In this document: in pieces, positions 33,949-42,797 of the stretch
Layout of the letters: every line of letters begins with the position of its first letter
Numbering within the stretch: the stretch's first letter is position 1
From: CAMTVQ01 sp947085255
GTDB lineage: Bacteria; Bacteroidota; Bacteroidia; Sphingobacteriales; Sphingobacteriaceae
NCBI GenBank assembly: GCA_947085255.1
Contig: CAMTVQ010000005.1
Span: 62,001-126,000, forward strand
Length of the DNA stretch: 64,000 nucleotides
Reading direction: 5' to 3'
Program-made: the position numbers and the translations under genes
Notes under the pieces: generated by a model
Databases searched by the model: none
The model's input: the letters and a program-made list of their open reading frames with translations, nothing else
Told to the model about the DNA's origin: nothing

Positions 33949-35040
33949 ATGACTGAGAAGCAATTCGATTTACAAAACGACGAGATTTCTTTAAAAGAAT
34001 TAATTCTAAAACTTATAGAGTGGAGAGACTATCTGCTAAGTAAGTGGAAAGTAATTGTATTTGCTGGCTTATTAGGTGGCTTGGCTGGGTTAGGATATTC
34101 ATTTTACAAGAAACCAGTTTATAAGGCCGAACTAACTTTTGTATTAGAAGAGGGTAGCAAGTCAGGTGGGTTAGGAGCTTATGCTGGTATCGCTAGTCAA
34201 TTTGGGCTTAACTTAGGAGGCTTAGGGGGAGATAATAATCTTTTTGCTGGCGATAATATTATGGAGCTGATGCGTAGCCGTATTATGCTTGAGAGTGCTT
34301 TGTTAAGTAAAGTTGAGTATAAGGGGAAGCCAGAATTATTGATTAATTTATACATAGAGTGTAAAGAATTAAAAGAAGAATGGGCTAAGAAAGCGGAGAC
34401 AGCTAATATTTCTTTTCCACTGGATGGCATTAGAGCAAAATTCAGCCTTAAACAGGATAGCGTATTAGGAAAGGTATGTGAAGAGATACGCAAGAATAAT
34501 TTGACTATAGATAAGGTAGATAAACAGCTATCTATTATAGCTGTTCGTTGTCAGATTAATAATGAACAATTTGCTAAGCTGTTTACTGAAAAACTGGTGC
34601 AAAAAGTAAGTGATTTTTACATAAAAACAAAGACCAAAAAGGCAAGGGATAATGTGAGTTTGCTTCAAAATAGAACTGATTCAGTGAAGCGAGAATTAGA
34701 CATGGCCCTATATGGGACAGCTGTGATGGCAGATCAAAATGTAAATTTGGTAAGTCAAACAGCTAATATTGGCCGCATTAGAAAACAACGCGATGCACAA
34801 GTATTAGGAGCGATGTATACAGAATTGGTGAAAAATTTAGAAATATCTAAATTCTCCTTAATGAGAGAAGAGCCTTTAGTTCAAGTGATTGATATGCCCA
34901 TGTTGCCTTTAGAAAAAGAGAGATTGGGTAAAGCTAAAGGCTTGTTTTTAGGTGGAATAATAGGCGGATTGCTAATTACTTTATTTTTATTAGCTAAACG
35001 CATTTATCAAAGAATAATAGGCGAATATAATATTGCTTAG
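33949..35040 (+). CDS. Wzz-type chain-length determinant
   Basis: 363 aa. Two membrane helices (about 36-56 and 333-353) bracket a periplasmic, coiled-coil-rich domain, as in Wzz/polysaccharide copolymerases. The opening YLLSKWKVIVFAGLLGGLAG and the proline-containing second helix region (LPLEKERLGKAKGLFLGG) are characteristic. It has no C-terminal tyrosine-kinase domain, and no separate kinase gene lies nearby. It sets polymer length with Wzy and Wzx. Confidence 0.82.
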   Translation: MTEKQFDLQNDEISLKELILKLIEWRDYLLSKWKVIVFAGLLGGLAGLGYSFYKKPVYKAELTFVLEEGSKSGGLGAYAGIASQFGLNLGGLGGDNNLFAGDNIMELMRSRIMLESALLSKVEYKGKPELLINLYIECKELKEEWAKKAETANISFPLDGIRAKFSLKQDSVLGKVCEEIRKNNLTIDKVDKQLSIIAVRCQINNEQFAKLFTEKLVQKVSDFYIKTKTKKARDNVSLLQNRTDSVKRELDMALYGTAVMADQNVNLVSQTANIGRIRKQRDAQVLGAMYTELVKNLEISKFSLMREEPLVQVIDMPMLPLEKERLGKAKGLFLGGIIGGLLITLFLLAKRIYQRIIGEYNIA

Positions 35041-35103
35041 ATAGTAAAAAGCAGGTTAGAATATTTCTTTAATACTTTTTAAACTCCCATAATTAGTAGA
35101 AAA

Positions 35104-35137
35104 TAATTAACTAATTAGCTATATGAATAGTTAATTA
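35104..35137. repeat. 10-bp perfect inverted repeat before the O-unit genes
   Basis: TAATTAACTA (35104-35113) and TAGTTAATTA (35128-35137) with a 14-nt AT-rich spacer, 22 nt before the start at 35160. It could be an operator or a leader hairpin at the entry to the AT-rich island. Confidence 0.4.
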
Positions 35138-35159
35138 AGAAAATAAAAACAGATAATGT

Positions 35160-36197
35160 ATGTCCGCTAACTTTTCCAATATTTTTAAAGATAAAGTTTT
35201 GATGATTACCGGTGGTACCGGTTCTTTTGGTAATGCTGTATTGAATAGATTTTTGCATTCCGACTTAAAAGAGATTAGAATTTTCAGTAGAGATGAAAAG
35301 AAGCAGGAGGATATGCGAATTGAATATAAAAACGATAAACTAAATTTTATTGTTGGAGATATTCGTGATTTTGAAAGCATTAACTCCGCTATGGATGGTG
35401 TTGATTTTCTTTTTCATGCAGCAGCTTTGAAACAAGTGCCATCATGCGAATTTTATCCAATGCAAGCCATTCAAACAAATATAATGGGTGCTGAAAATGT
35501 AATGGAAGCAGCAGCAAGAAATGGAGTTCAAAGAGTAGTAGTATTGAGTACAGATAAAGCTGTTTACCCAATCAATACGATGGGTATGAGTAAAGCGATG
35601 ATGGAAAAGTTGGCTATTTCTAAAGCAAGAGATAGAAAAGTAACTCAAAATAAATCAGTTTTTTGTGTTACCCGATATGGCAATGTAATGTGTTCTAGAG
35701 GATCCATTATTCCATTGTTTATTAAGCAAATTAAGGAGGGTAAAGTTTTAACGATTACAGATCCTAATATGACTCGCTTTATGATGTCATTGGATGATTC
35801 AGTAACGCTCGTGATGTTTGCTTTTGAGCATGCTCAGCCTGGTGATATTTTTGTTCAAAAATCTCCAGCGACAACTATACTTACTTTAGCTACAGCGTTA
35901 AAGGAGTTATTTAATGCTGATAATGAAATAAAAATTATCGGACCTCGACACGGAGAAAAACTTTTTGAAGCCCTTTGTGGTAAGGAGGAGATGGCAAAGG
36001 CAGTAGATTTAGGTGAGTTTTATAAAGTACCTGCAGATTATAGAGATTTAAACTATACCAAGTATGTGCAAGAAGATGCTCCAAACTTGGTTGATGAAGA
36101 ATATAATTCTCATAATACAATACGTTTGAATGTGGAAGAAACCAAAAAGTTATTGCTAACATTAGATTATGTTCAAAATGAACTTAAAAATAGATAA
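35160..36197 (+). CDS. UDP-N-acetylglucosamine 4,6-dehydratase, WbjB/CapE/PseB type
   Basis: 345-aa SDR that removes water from UDP-GlcNAc to give a 4-keto-6-deoxy sugar, possibly with C5 inversion. The NAD motif is TGGTGSFG (17-24). VLSTDKAVYPINTMGMSK (128-145) carries Met141 in the usual Tyr position of YxxxK with Lys145 kept, a feature of CapE/WbjB enzymes. It is followed by aminotransferase genes and a GNAT instead of wbjC/wbjD, so the product is more likely an aminated than an L-FucNAc-type sugar. It starts the AT-rich island. Confidence 0.85.
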   Translation: MSANFSNIFKDKVLMITGGTGSFGNAVLNRFLHSDLKEIRIFSRDEKKQEDMRIEYKNDKLNFIVGDIRDFESINSAMDGVDFLFHAAALKQVPSCEFYPMQAIQTNIMGAENVMEAAARNGVQRVVVLSTDKAVYPINTMGMSKAMMEKLAISKARDRKVTQNKSVFCVTRYGNVMCSRGSIIPLFIKQIKEGKVLTITDPNMTRFMMSLDDSVTLVMFAFEHAQPGDIFVQKSPATTILTLATALKELFNADNEIKIIGPRHGEKLFEALCGKEEMAKAVDLGEFYKVPADYRDLNYTKYVQEDAPNLVDEEYNSHNTIRLNVEETKKLLLTLDYVQNELKNR

Positions 36198-36199
36198 GC

Positions 36200-37288
36200 A
36201 TGATTCCTATTGTTAAACCATACCTTCCGCCTAGAGAAGAGTTATTACCAAGTTTAGAAGAAACACTTTATAGTGGATATATAGCAGAGGGGGAGAAAGT
36301 GTATGAGTTCGAGAAACAATTTTCAGAATTAGTTGGTAACCCGCATAGCCTATCATTGAATTCAGGGACAGCAGCATTGCATATTGCATTGTTATTAGCA
36401 GGAGTTGGTCCAAATGATGAAGTAATTAGTACAGTTTTAACAGCTGAGCCTACTAATGTGGCAATCAAACTGGTTGGTGCTAAGGTTATTTGGGCTGATG
36501 TTGATGCCGATACGGGTTTGTTAGATCCTCAATCTGTTCGTGATAAAATTACATCTAGAACCAAGGCTATCATGTTGGTGCATTATGCTGGTATGGTTGC
36601 TGATTTGGATAACTTTCAAAAAATATCAAAGGAATTCAATATCCCAATTATTGAGGATGCTGCCCATGCATTGGGAGCTAAGTATGATAATAAACCAATA
36701 GGTTCTATGTCTGAGTATACTATTTTTTCTTTGCAGGCAATTAAACATATGACTACTGTAGATGGCGGTTTTCTATGTCTGAAATCACAGGCTATGCAAG
36801 ATAAGGGACGTTTGTTGCGCTGGTTTGGTTTGGATAAAACAAAGCCGAGGCTAGAGAATGATATTCAAGTGCCTGGTTATAAGTATCACATGAACAATGT
36901 GAATGCAACCATTGGATTGGTTCAAATGAAATATGTTCGTGATATTATCAATCAATATATTAGTAATGGACATTTTTTTGATAATGCCTTACAGGGAATA
37001 AATGGAGTTGAATTATTAAAATATTATCCAAAAACTGAAGCGTCGTATTGGCTATATACAATGAAAGTTGAAAATAGAGCTGATTTTATAAGGATGATGA
37101 CTGAAAAGGGTATAACAGCATCAGAATTGCATTTACGTAATGATCGACATTCTGTATTTAAAGAATCAAATGTTGAATTACCGGTTTTTAATGAGTTCTA
37201 TAAAAAAATGGTACACATACCTTGTGGTTGGTGGTTAACTAATGAAGACAGGGAATACATAGCTGCGACAATTAAAAAAGGCTGGTAA
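36200..37288 (+). CDS. DegT/DnrJ aminotransferase (intact catalytic lysine)
   Basis: 362-aa PLP enzyme for a 4-keto sugar. The phosphate-site motif is LNSGTAAL (53-60), the pyridine Asp is D153 (IIEDAAHALG), and the Schiff-base lysine is K182 (SLQAIKHMTTVDGG). A characteristic end PCGWWLTNEDREYIAATIKK is shared in part with the next gene. It is 2 nt after the dehydratase and 1 nt before the second DegT gene. Likely role: amination of the 4-keto-6-deoxy sugar. Confidence 0.83.
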   Translation: MIPIVKPYLPPREELLPSLEETLYSGYIAEGEKVYEFEKQFSELVGNPHSLSLNSGTAALHIALLLAGVGPNDEVISTVLTAEPTNVAIKLVGAKVIWADVDADTGLLDPQSVRDKITSRTKAIMLVHYAGMVADLDNFQKISKEFNIPIIEDAAHALGAKYDNKPIGSMSEYTIFSLQAIKHMTTVDGGFLCLKSQAMQDKGRLLRWFGLDKTKPRLENDIQVPGYKYHMNNVNATIGLVQMKYVRDIINQYISNGHFFDNALQGINGVELLKYYPKTEASYWLYTMKVENRADFIRMMTEKGITASELHLRNDRHSVFKESNVELPVFNEFYKKMVHIPCGWWLTNEDREYIAATIKKGW

Positions 37289-37289
37289 A

Positions 37290-38360
37290 ATGGTTTCAAT
37301 ATTTAAACCCTATATGCCAGAACAACTGGGCGAATTGAATGATATTCTATATTCAGGAGTTTTAGCATATGGGAAATGGGGAAAGCTATTCGAAAAAGAA
37401 TTGGCGAGCTTTTTGGGCGTTCATACTGTTCTAACTACCAATAGCTATAATGCAGCTATGCTCGTATTGGTAGCAACACTTGGCTTAAAAGCTGGGGATG
37501 AAATTTTAGCATCTCCGGTAAGCTGTTTAGCTTCCAATCAGCCATTTGTAAATAAGGGCTTAAAGATTAGATGGGTAGATATTGACCCACAAACAGGAAC
37601 AATTGATTCTGAAGCTGTTCGTAAAAATATTACCGCTAATACAAAAGCAATATTTCACAATCACTATTGTGGAATGCCGGGTCACATCGATGAAATTAAT
37701 CAGATTGCCAAAGAGCATAATATCTTTGTAATAGATGATTGTATTGAGGCATTTGGCTCTGAATATAAAGGTCGTATGTTGGGGAATACTGGAGCTGATG
37801 CTGCAGTTTATTCATTTCAAACAGTTCGACTTCCCAATACAATTGATGGAGGGGCATTGGTTTTTGCAAATGCTGATTTAATAGAGAAGGCTAAAAGAAT
37901 AAGAGATTACGGTATTGATAGGGCTTGTTTTCGTGATGAGAACAATGAAATTAGTGCTAATTACAATATTGATATAGAAGGATATGGGGCATTAATGTCC
38001 GAAGTTAATTCCTACATTGGATATCAACAGATGAAAGATATTCCCATGTTATTGGCTAAGCAAAGAGCAAATGCGCTAGCATGGGTAAACTATTTAAGCG
38101 AAAAGCACCCTAGCATCAAGCCTCTGAATTCAAGAGAGGATGTTGCTCCTAATTATTGGGTATTTGGTATGTTAACTCCAGACAGGTTAGCAATGCTGAA
38201 GCATTTTAGGGAAATAGGTTATTATGCAAGCGGCATTCATATTAATAACAATATATATTCTGTTTTTGGAGACCAATCTTCTTTAACTGGAGTGACTGAA
38301 TTTGTAAATAGCTATTTGGCTTTGCCTTGTGGTTGGTGGGTAGAACAAAACGATTTATAA
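37290..38360 (+). CDS. DegT-fold protein lacking the PLP lysine
   Basis: 356-aa paralogue of the preceding aminotransferase. The aligned segment SFQTVRLPNTIDGG has Arg180 (codon CGA) where the paralogue has Lys182, so an internal aldimine with PLP cannot form in the usual way. The SGT phosphate motif is also changed to SYN (NSYNAAM, 51-57). D150 is kept. The C-terminus stops at PCGWWVEQNDL and lacks the final helix of the neighbour. The frame is intact, so it is not simply a pseudogene. It may be a structural or regulatory partner, or a lyase using PLP/PMP differently, as in ColD, which has His at this position. Confidence 0.75.
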   Translation: MVSIFKPYMPEQLGELNDILYSGVLAYGKWGKLFEKELASFLGVHTVLTTNSYNAAMLVLVATLGLKAGDEILASPVSCLASNQPFVNKGLKIRWVDIDPQTGTIDSEAVRKNITANTKAIFHNHYCGMPGHIDEINQIAKEHNIFVIDDCIEAFGSEYKGRMLGNTGADAAVYSFQTVRLPNTIDGGALVFANADLIEKAKRIRDYGIDRACFRDENNEISANYNIDIEGYGALMSEVNSYIGYQQMKDIPMLLAKQRANALAWVNYLSEKHPSIKPLNSREDVAPNYWVFGMLTPDRLAMLKHFREIGYYASGIHINNNIYSVFGDQSSLTGVTEFVNSYLALPCGWWVEQNDL

Positions 38361-38361
38361 A

Positions 38362-38868
38362 ATGCAAGAATTACGAATAATAAGGCATTGTGATCTTACT
38401 GAAGAGCTTCTTTTGGCAATATGTGAGATTAAAGCTATTGCTTGGCCTTATGATTTAGCAAGTCAAAAAAAGTGGATAAATAAGAATCTGCTACCTGATG
38501 ATTTGCACGTACTGCTTTATGATAACCAAATGCTGGTAGCTTATGCTAATTTGGTAAATGTTCAATTTACTTTAAATAACCAATTATTTACAGCATTCGG
38601 TATTGGTAATCTCTGTTCTGCAATTAGAGAAAAAGGTTATGGGCTTAACTTAATTACGGCGATTAATAATTTTGTAATTGAACAAAAGTTGCCTGGTATT
38701 CTGTTTTGTAGTGATAGATTATTAGCATTTTATCACAGATGCCATTGGATACCTGTTACAAAAGAAAAAATCACATTTCAAAATTTGAATGAAGTAGGGT
38801 TTGAAACGATGCTTTTTAATGTCAATTTGCCAATAGAGTCAGTGGTATTTGCTGATAGATTATTTTAA
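38362..38868 (+). CDS. GNAT-family N-acetyltransferase
   Basis: 168 aa, GNAT fold. The central AFGIGNLCSAIREKGYGLNLI (about 73-93) corresponds to the acetyl-CoA-binding helix loop, although the RxxGxG/A motif is only partial (REKGYG). In this position it would N-acetylate the amino sugar made by the DegT enzyme, as PseH does in pseudaminic acid synthesis. It lies 1 nt after the preceding gene and overlaps or abuts the flippase gene. Confidence 0.65.
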   Translation: MQELRIIRHCDLTEELLLAICEIKAIAWPYDLASQKKWINKNLLPDDLHVLLYDNQMLVAYANLVNVQFTLNNQLFTAFGIGNLCSAIREKGYGLNLITAINNFVIEQKLPGILFCSDRLLAFYHRCHWIPVTKEKITFQNLNEVGFETMLFNVNLPIESVVFADRLF

Positions 38869-38872
38869 TAAA

Positions 38873-40396
38873 ATGACAAAAAATATCATTGCCAATATCA
38901 TTGGAAAGTTTTGGAGCATTTTATCTAATTATCTATTTATCCCCCTATATATAAGTCTTTTAGGAATAGAAAATTATGCAGTGATAAGTTTTTCATTTAT
39001 CCTGATCGGGATTATGGGTCTATTGGATGCAGGCCTTACTGCAACCTTATCACGAGAATTTGCAAAAAAAGAGGAGAACAAGTCGGGGGCGCATAAATTA
39101 CATATACTGAATACCTTAGAGTCTTGCTATTGGATTGTTGTTCTTTTAATTATTCTAATTGTATTAGGCTCATCGGGAATAATTGCAGAAAAATGGCTTA
39201 CCCTCAAATCTTTGGATGGTGATTATGTAGCCACAGCACTCAAAATGTTTGGAGTAGCAATGGCTTTGCAATTATTAGCTAACTTTTATGCAGGGGGGCT
39301 TATTGGATTAGAACGACAAGTGAAGGCCAATATTTTTCAAATTGTTTGGGGTGTTTTTAGAAATGGACTGGTATTAGTTGTGATTTTTTTTAAGCCTTCA
39401 TTGATCTATTTCTTTGCTTGGCAAGCAGCAGTTACCTTAATTTATGTTGTAATATTACGGTATGTTTTAATTAACAGTATTAAGCGTGATCAGGCTATTG
39501 AATCCGATCACTTTGTGTTTGATAAAAAAATATTGCGTACAGTAGGGAAGTTTGTAGGGGGGATGTTATTAATTTCCATTGTAGCAGCTATCAATACCCA
39601 GCTGGACAAAATAGCCATTAGCAAAATGCTACCTATTAATGAACTGGCTTATTATAATTTAGGTACGGCACTTACACAAGGGATAATTGTACTGATTACT
39701 CCTATTTCTATTGCATTACTCCCTCGTTTTACTTCCTTATACTCACTGAAAAAAGGTGATGAGGCAAGTAAGCTTTTTTTTACCACAATCATGTTTGTGT
39801 CAATTCTAATCTTTTCAATAGCGGCAATCATTATGTTTAATGCTAATGAATTAATTTTAGTATGGACAGGAAATTCAGAATTAGCACTTGCTTCATCAAA
39901 ATATGTGTTTTATTTAGCATTTGGTACAGCTATGCTCGCTATACAATATATCCCCTTTAATATTGCTATCGCTAATGGTTATACAAGAATTAATAATGTT
40001 TTGGGGATAACAAGTTTGTTTTTTTCAATCCCAGGGTATTGGTTAAGTGTATATTATTTTGGACCACAAGGTGCTGCTATTACTTGGTGCTTAATACAAA
40101 CAATAACAACTCCGGTGTACTTGTATTACATCAATAAACGATTTATCACCTATGGTAATTATTCCAGCCTCTTATTTAAACAAATAATTAAACCAGCAGC
40201 AGCAGCATTGCTTATTGCCTTTCTATTTAATTTAATCTGTCCACATATTAATAATAGGATACTAGAATTGTTATTGATAGGTTTGTCAACGATTGTTACC
40301 TTGATGTTAGTAGCTTTAGTAGCTATACCTATTGAGGAATTAAAACAGTATTGGGCAATGGTTAGATCTAAGCTTTCTTTTGGTGAGCGCAATTAA
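38873..40396 (+). CDS. wzx: Polysaccharide flippase (Wzx)
   Basis: About 507 aa with roughly 12-14 membrane helices and a MATE/Wzx-like pattern. Its start is placed at the ATG 38873 (MTKNIIANIIGKF); an upstream in-frame ATG at 38849 would overlap the GNAT gene. Wzx moves the undecaprenyl-linked repeat unit from the cytosolic to the periplasmic face. Identification rests on topology and position between sugar genes and glycosyltransferases. Confidence 0.8.
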   Translation: MTKNIIANIIGKFWSILSNYLFIPLYISLLGIENYAVISFSFILIGIMGLLDAGLTATLSREFAKKEENKSGAHKLHILNTLESCYWIVVLLIILIVLGSSGIIAEKWLTLKSLDGDYVATALKMFGVAMALQLLANFYAGGLIGLERQVKANIFQIVWGVFRNGLVLVVIFFKPSLIYFFAWQAAVTLIYVVILRYVLINSIKRDQAIESDHFVFDKKILRTVGKFVGGMLLISIVAAINTQLDKIAISKMLPINELAYYNLGTALTQGIIVLITPISIALLPRFTSLYSLKKGDEASKLFFTTIMFVSILIFSIAAIIMFNANELILVWTGNSELALASSKYVFYLAFGTAMLAIQYIPFNIAIANGYTRINNVLGITSLFFSIPGYWLSVYYFGPQGAAITWCLIQTITTPVYLYYINKRFITYGNYSSLLFKQIIKPAAAALLIAFLFNLICPHINNRILELLLIGLSTIVTLMLVALVAIPIEELKQYWAMVRSKLSFGERN

Positions 40397-40413
40397 AATT
40401 GAAAGAGGTAATT

Positions 40414-41616
40414 ATGAATAATAAACCATTGCTATCAATAGTAATAGCAACCAAGAATAGAGTATTTTATTGTATTCATGCCATAGAAACTATTCTTAAG
40501 CTATCAAGTGTTGATTTTGAATTAATAGTGCAGGACAATACCGATACACTTGAACTGAAAGAATATGTTGATGCAAATGTTAAGGATACTAGATTCGTAT
40601 ACAATTATACTCCTCCTCCATTTTCGTCTATAGATAATTTTAATGCTGCAATAACACTTGCAAGTGGTGAATATCTATGCCTTATAGGAGATGATGATAC
40701 GGTATTGCCCAATATAATTGAAGTTACCCAATGGGCTAAAAACAACAATATTGATTCGGTTTGCCCGAGTTTTTTTATTGAGTATTTCTGGCCTAATGCC
40801 ATTCCTCAATTTCCTACTGGATTACTTCAAATTCCATCTCGAAACAGTGGATTAGTTGCTGAATTGGATGCATCAAATCAATTGGCACAATTTCTTTCCA
40901 ATGGAGCAATAGATTATTTAAACTACTCTCTTCCCAAAATATACCATGGAATCATTAAAAAGGATTGTATGGATATGGTAAAGAAAAAAACAGGACATTA
41001 TTTCGGAGGACTTTCTCCTGACACCTATGCCGCTGCATCGTTATCATTAGTAGTACAAAAACATGTCACACTCGCTTACCCATTAACAATTGCAGGTGTA
41101 TGTGCTAAAAGCACCACTGCCGAAAGTTCACAAGGCAAGCACTCAGGTAGGTATGAAGATACTCCTCATTTAAGAGATAGATCAGATTATTTATGGGATG
41201 CTAAAATCCCTAAATTTTATAGTGTAGAAACAATATGGGCTGAAACTGCCTGTACTGCTATAAGAGAGATGGGTAGTGCTCCTATTTTAAATGGGCTAAA
41301 TTATCCCAAATTTATAGCAGCAGCTATTCTTAGGAATGAGGGTATAAAAAACATTGTGTTTGATGCAATAAGGGAAAATATGTCTACTTATTCTTTGAGT
41401 GAAAGGATTGTCATCTATATGCAGGCATTTTTTTTCTATATGTATGGGTTCTCGAGAAGGCTTGCCAGTAAATGTTATCAAATATTTAAAAAGCAGTTTA
41501 GAAGAGAAACAAGAATAGAGCACGTGGGAATAGAAAATATATCTTTGGCAGTAGAAACAACATCTGCTTTCTTAGATAAGGCACCACTTAAATTATCTGT
41601 TTTAGACACGAGATAA
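40414..41616 (+). CDS. Family 2 glycosyltransferase
   Basis: About 400 aa. The GT-A domain starts LLSIVIATKNRVFYC and has the donor-binding Asp pair in LIGDDDT. The start is placed at the ATG 40414, which follows the RBS-like AGAGGTAATT; an upstream in-frame TTG (40399) exists. The C-terminal part is extended with an amphipathic helix and may be membrane-associated. It transfers one sugar of the repeat unit; donor and linkage are unknown. Confidence 0.75.
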   Translation: MNNKPLLSIVIATKNRVFYCIHAIETILKLSSVDFELIVQDNTDTLELKEYVDANVKDTRFVYNYTPPPFSSIDNFNAAITLASGEYLCLIGDDDTVLPNIIEVTQWAKNNNIDSVCPSFFIEYFWPNAIPQFPTGLLQIPSRNSGLVAELDASNQLAQFLSNGAIDYLNYSLPKIYHGIIKKDCMDMVKKKTGHYFGGLSPDTYAAASLSLVVQKHVTLAYPLTIAGVCAKSTTAESSQGKHSGRYEDTPHLRDRSDYLWDAKIPKFYSVETIWAETACTAIREMGSAPILNGLNYPKFIAAAILRNEGIKNIVFDAIRENMSTYSLSERIVIYMQAFFFYMYGFSRRLASKCYQIFKKQFRRETRIEHVGIENISLAVETTSAFLDKAPLKLSVLDTR

Positions 41617-41618
41617 CC

Positions 41619-42797
41619 ATGTTTTACTTATTGCTCTTTGTTATATTTTCTTTGATTGCCTTTTTGGAGAACTTTGTTGCATTAAGTAAGCAAGATAAAG
41701 CCTATTTATCATTCTTTGTATTTATTGTTTTATGGCTCGTTGCTGGTCTTAGGTATGAAACAGGAGTTGACTGGAGGTCATATACTAGCTATATCAAGTC
41801 CGCCCAAACACTAAGTGAATTATTTAGGAACCCTAATCTTTTCTCATTTGAACCTGGCTTTGTGTTGCTTTGTTCTTTTGTTAAATCCATTGGAGGCGAA
41901 GCTCAGGTGTTATTTTTTATTGTAGCCTCTGTTAATACAGTACTCCTTTATAAATCAATAAAATTTTATACATCAAAGTATGCAATGCCCTTGTTTGTAT
42001 ACTTTTGCATTCAATATTTTTTGCTTGATATGTCTGGTTTCAGACAATCTTTAGCTGTGAATATTTTCTTCTTCTCTATTAGATACATTATTAATAAAGA
42101 GGCTTTAAAATATTTCTTGGTCACGTTAACTGCATGTATGTTCCATTCATCTGCAATTTTCTTATTTCCGCTATACTTTATTATTAACAAACGTTTCTCA
42201 ACAACAGCATTAACTGTTTTTTCAATTGTTGGGATGATCATGTTTGTTTGTAATATTAAATGGATAGGTTTTATCCTAGCAATTTTATCACAATTAGGCT
42301 CAGGTAGTATTATTGCAATTAAAATAGCGATGTATTCCGCCGACGCATGGAACATGTCACGTTCATTAGGTCTAGGCTTTTTTATGAACGTATTTATGGT
42401 TTTTGCGGTGTTAAATACTCGCTCTAAGATGGAGCAGTTTAAATATCACAATACCATTGTCAATATCTTCATTATCAATATAGCAATCTACAATTATTTT
42501 TATGAAATTTCTGAGGTCAGCATTCGATTTAGAGCTTATTTCCTTATTGGAAATATAATCATGTTTCCTTACCTATTTCAAATATTTAAGTTGCTCGTAA
42601 ATAGAATAATTTCCTTCTCTATTCTTACACTATACTGCTTTTATATAGGCCGAATCTATTTTTTACAACTACCAGAGGCCATTGCATATAACCCTTATCA
42701 AAACTATTTAATATACAAGCTATTTGATATTAAAAGTACAGGAAATGATAGGCTGAATGAGCATGAGAAGATATACGATCAAAATAATAATAAATGA
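41619..42797 (+). CDS. wzy: O-antigen polymerase, EpsG/Wzy type
   Basis: 392-aa membrane protein with about ten helices. The signature LVAGLRYETGVDWRSY (about 41-56) is typical of EpsG-family polymerases. It has a large loop between helices, as expected for Wzy, which joins repeat units in the periplasm. The stop overlaps the next ATG (ATGA). Wzx, Wzz and Wza-like partners are encoded nearby. Confidence 0.8.
   Translation: MFYLLLFVIFSLIAFLENFVALSKQDKAYLSFFVFIVLWLVAGLRYETGVDWRSYTSYIKSAQTLSELFRNPNLFSFEPGFVLLCSFVKSIGGEAQVLFFIVASVNTVLLYKSIKFYTSKYAMPLFVYFCIQYFLLDMSGFRQSLAVNIFFFSIRYIINKEALKYFLVTLTACMFHSSAIFLFPLYFIINKRFSTTALTVFSIVGMIMFVCNIKWIGFILAILSQLGSGSIIAIKIAMYSADAWNMSRSLGLGFFMNVFMVFAVLNTRSKMEQFKYHNTIVNIFIINIAIYNYFYEISEVSIRFRAYFLIGNIIMFPYLFQIFKLLVNRIISFSILTLYCFYIGRIYFLQLPEAIAYNPYQNYLIYKLFDIKSTGNDRLNEHEKIYDQNNNK

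Noticed and set aside
37290..38360. Second DegT gene as a simple pseudogene
   Set aside because: The frame is intact, tightly spaced with its neighbours and keeps the overall fold signature; only catalytic residues are changed.
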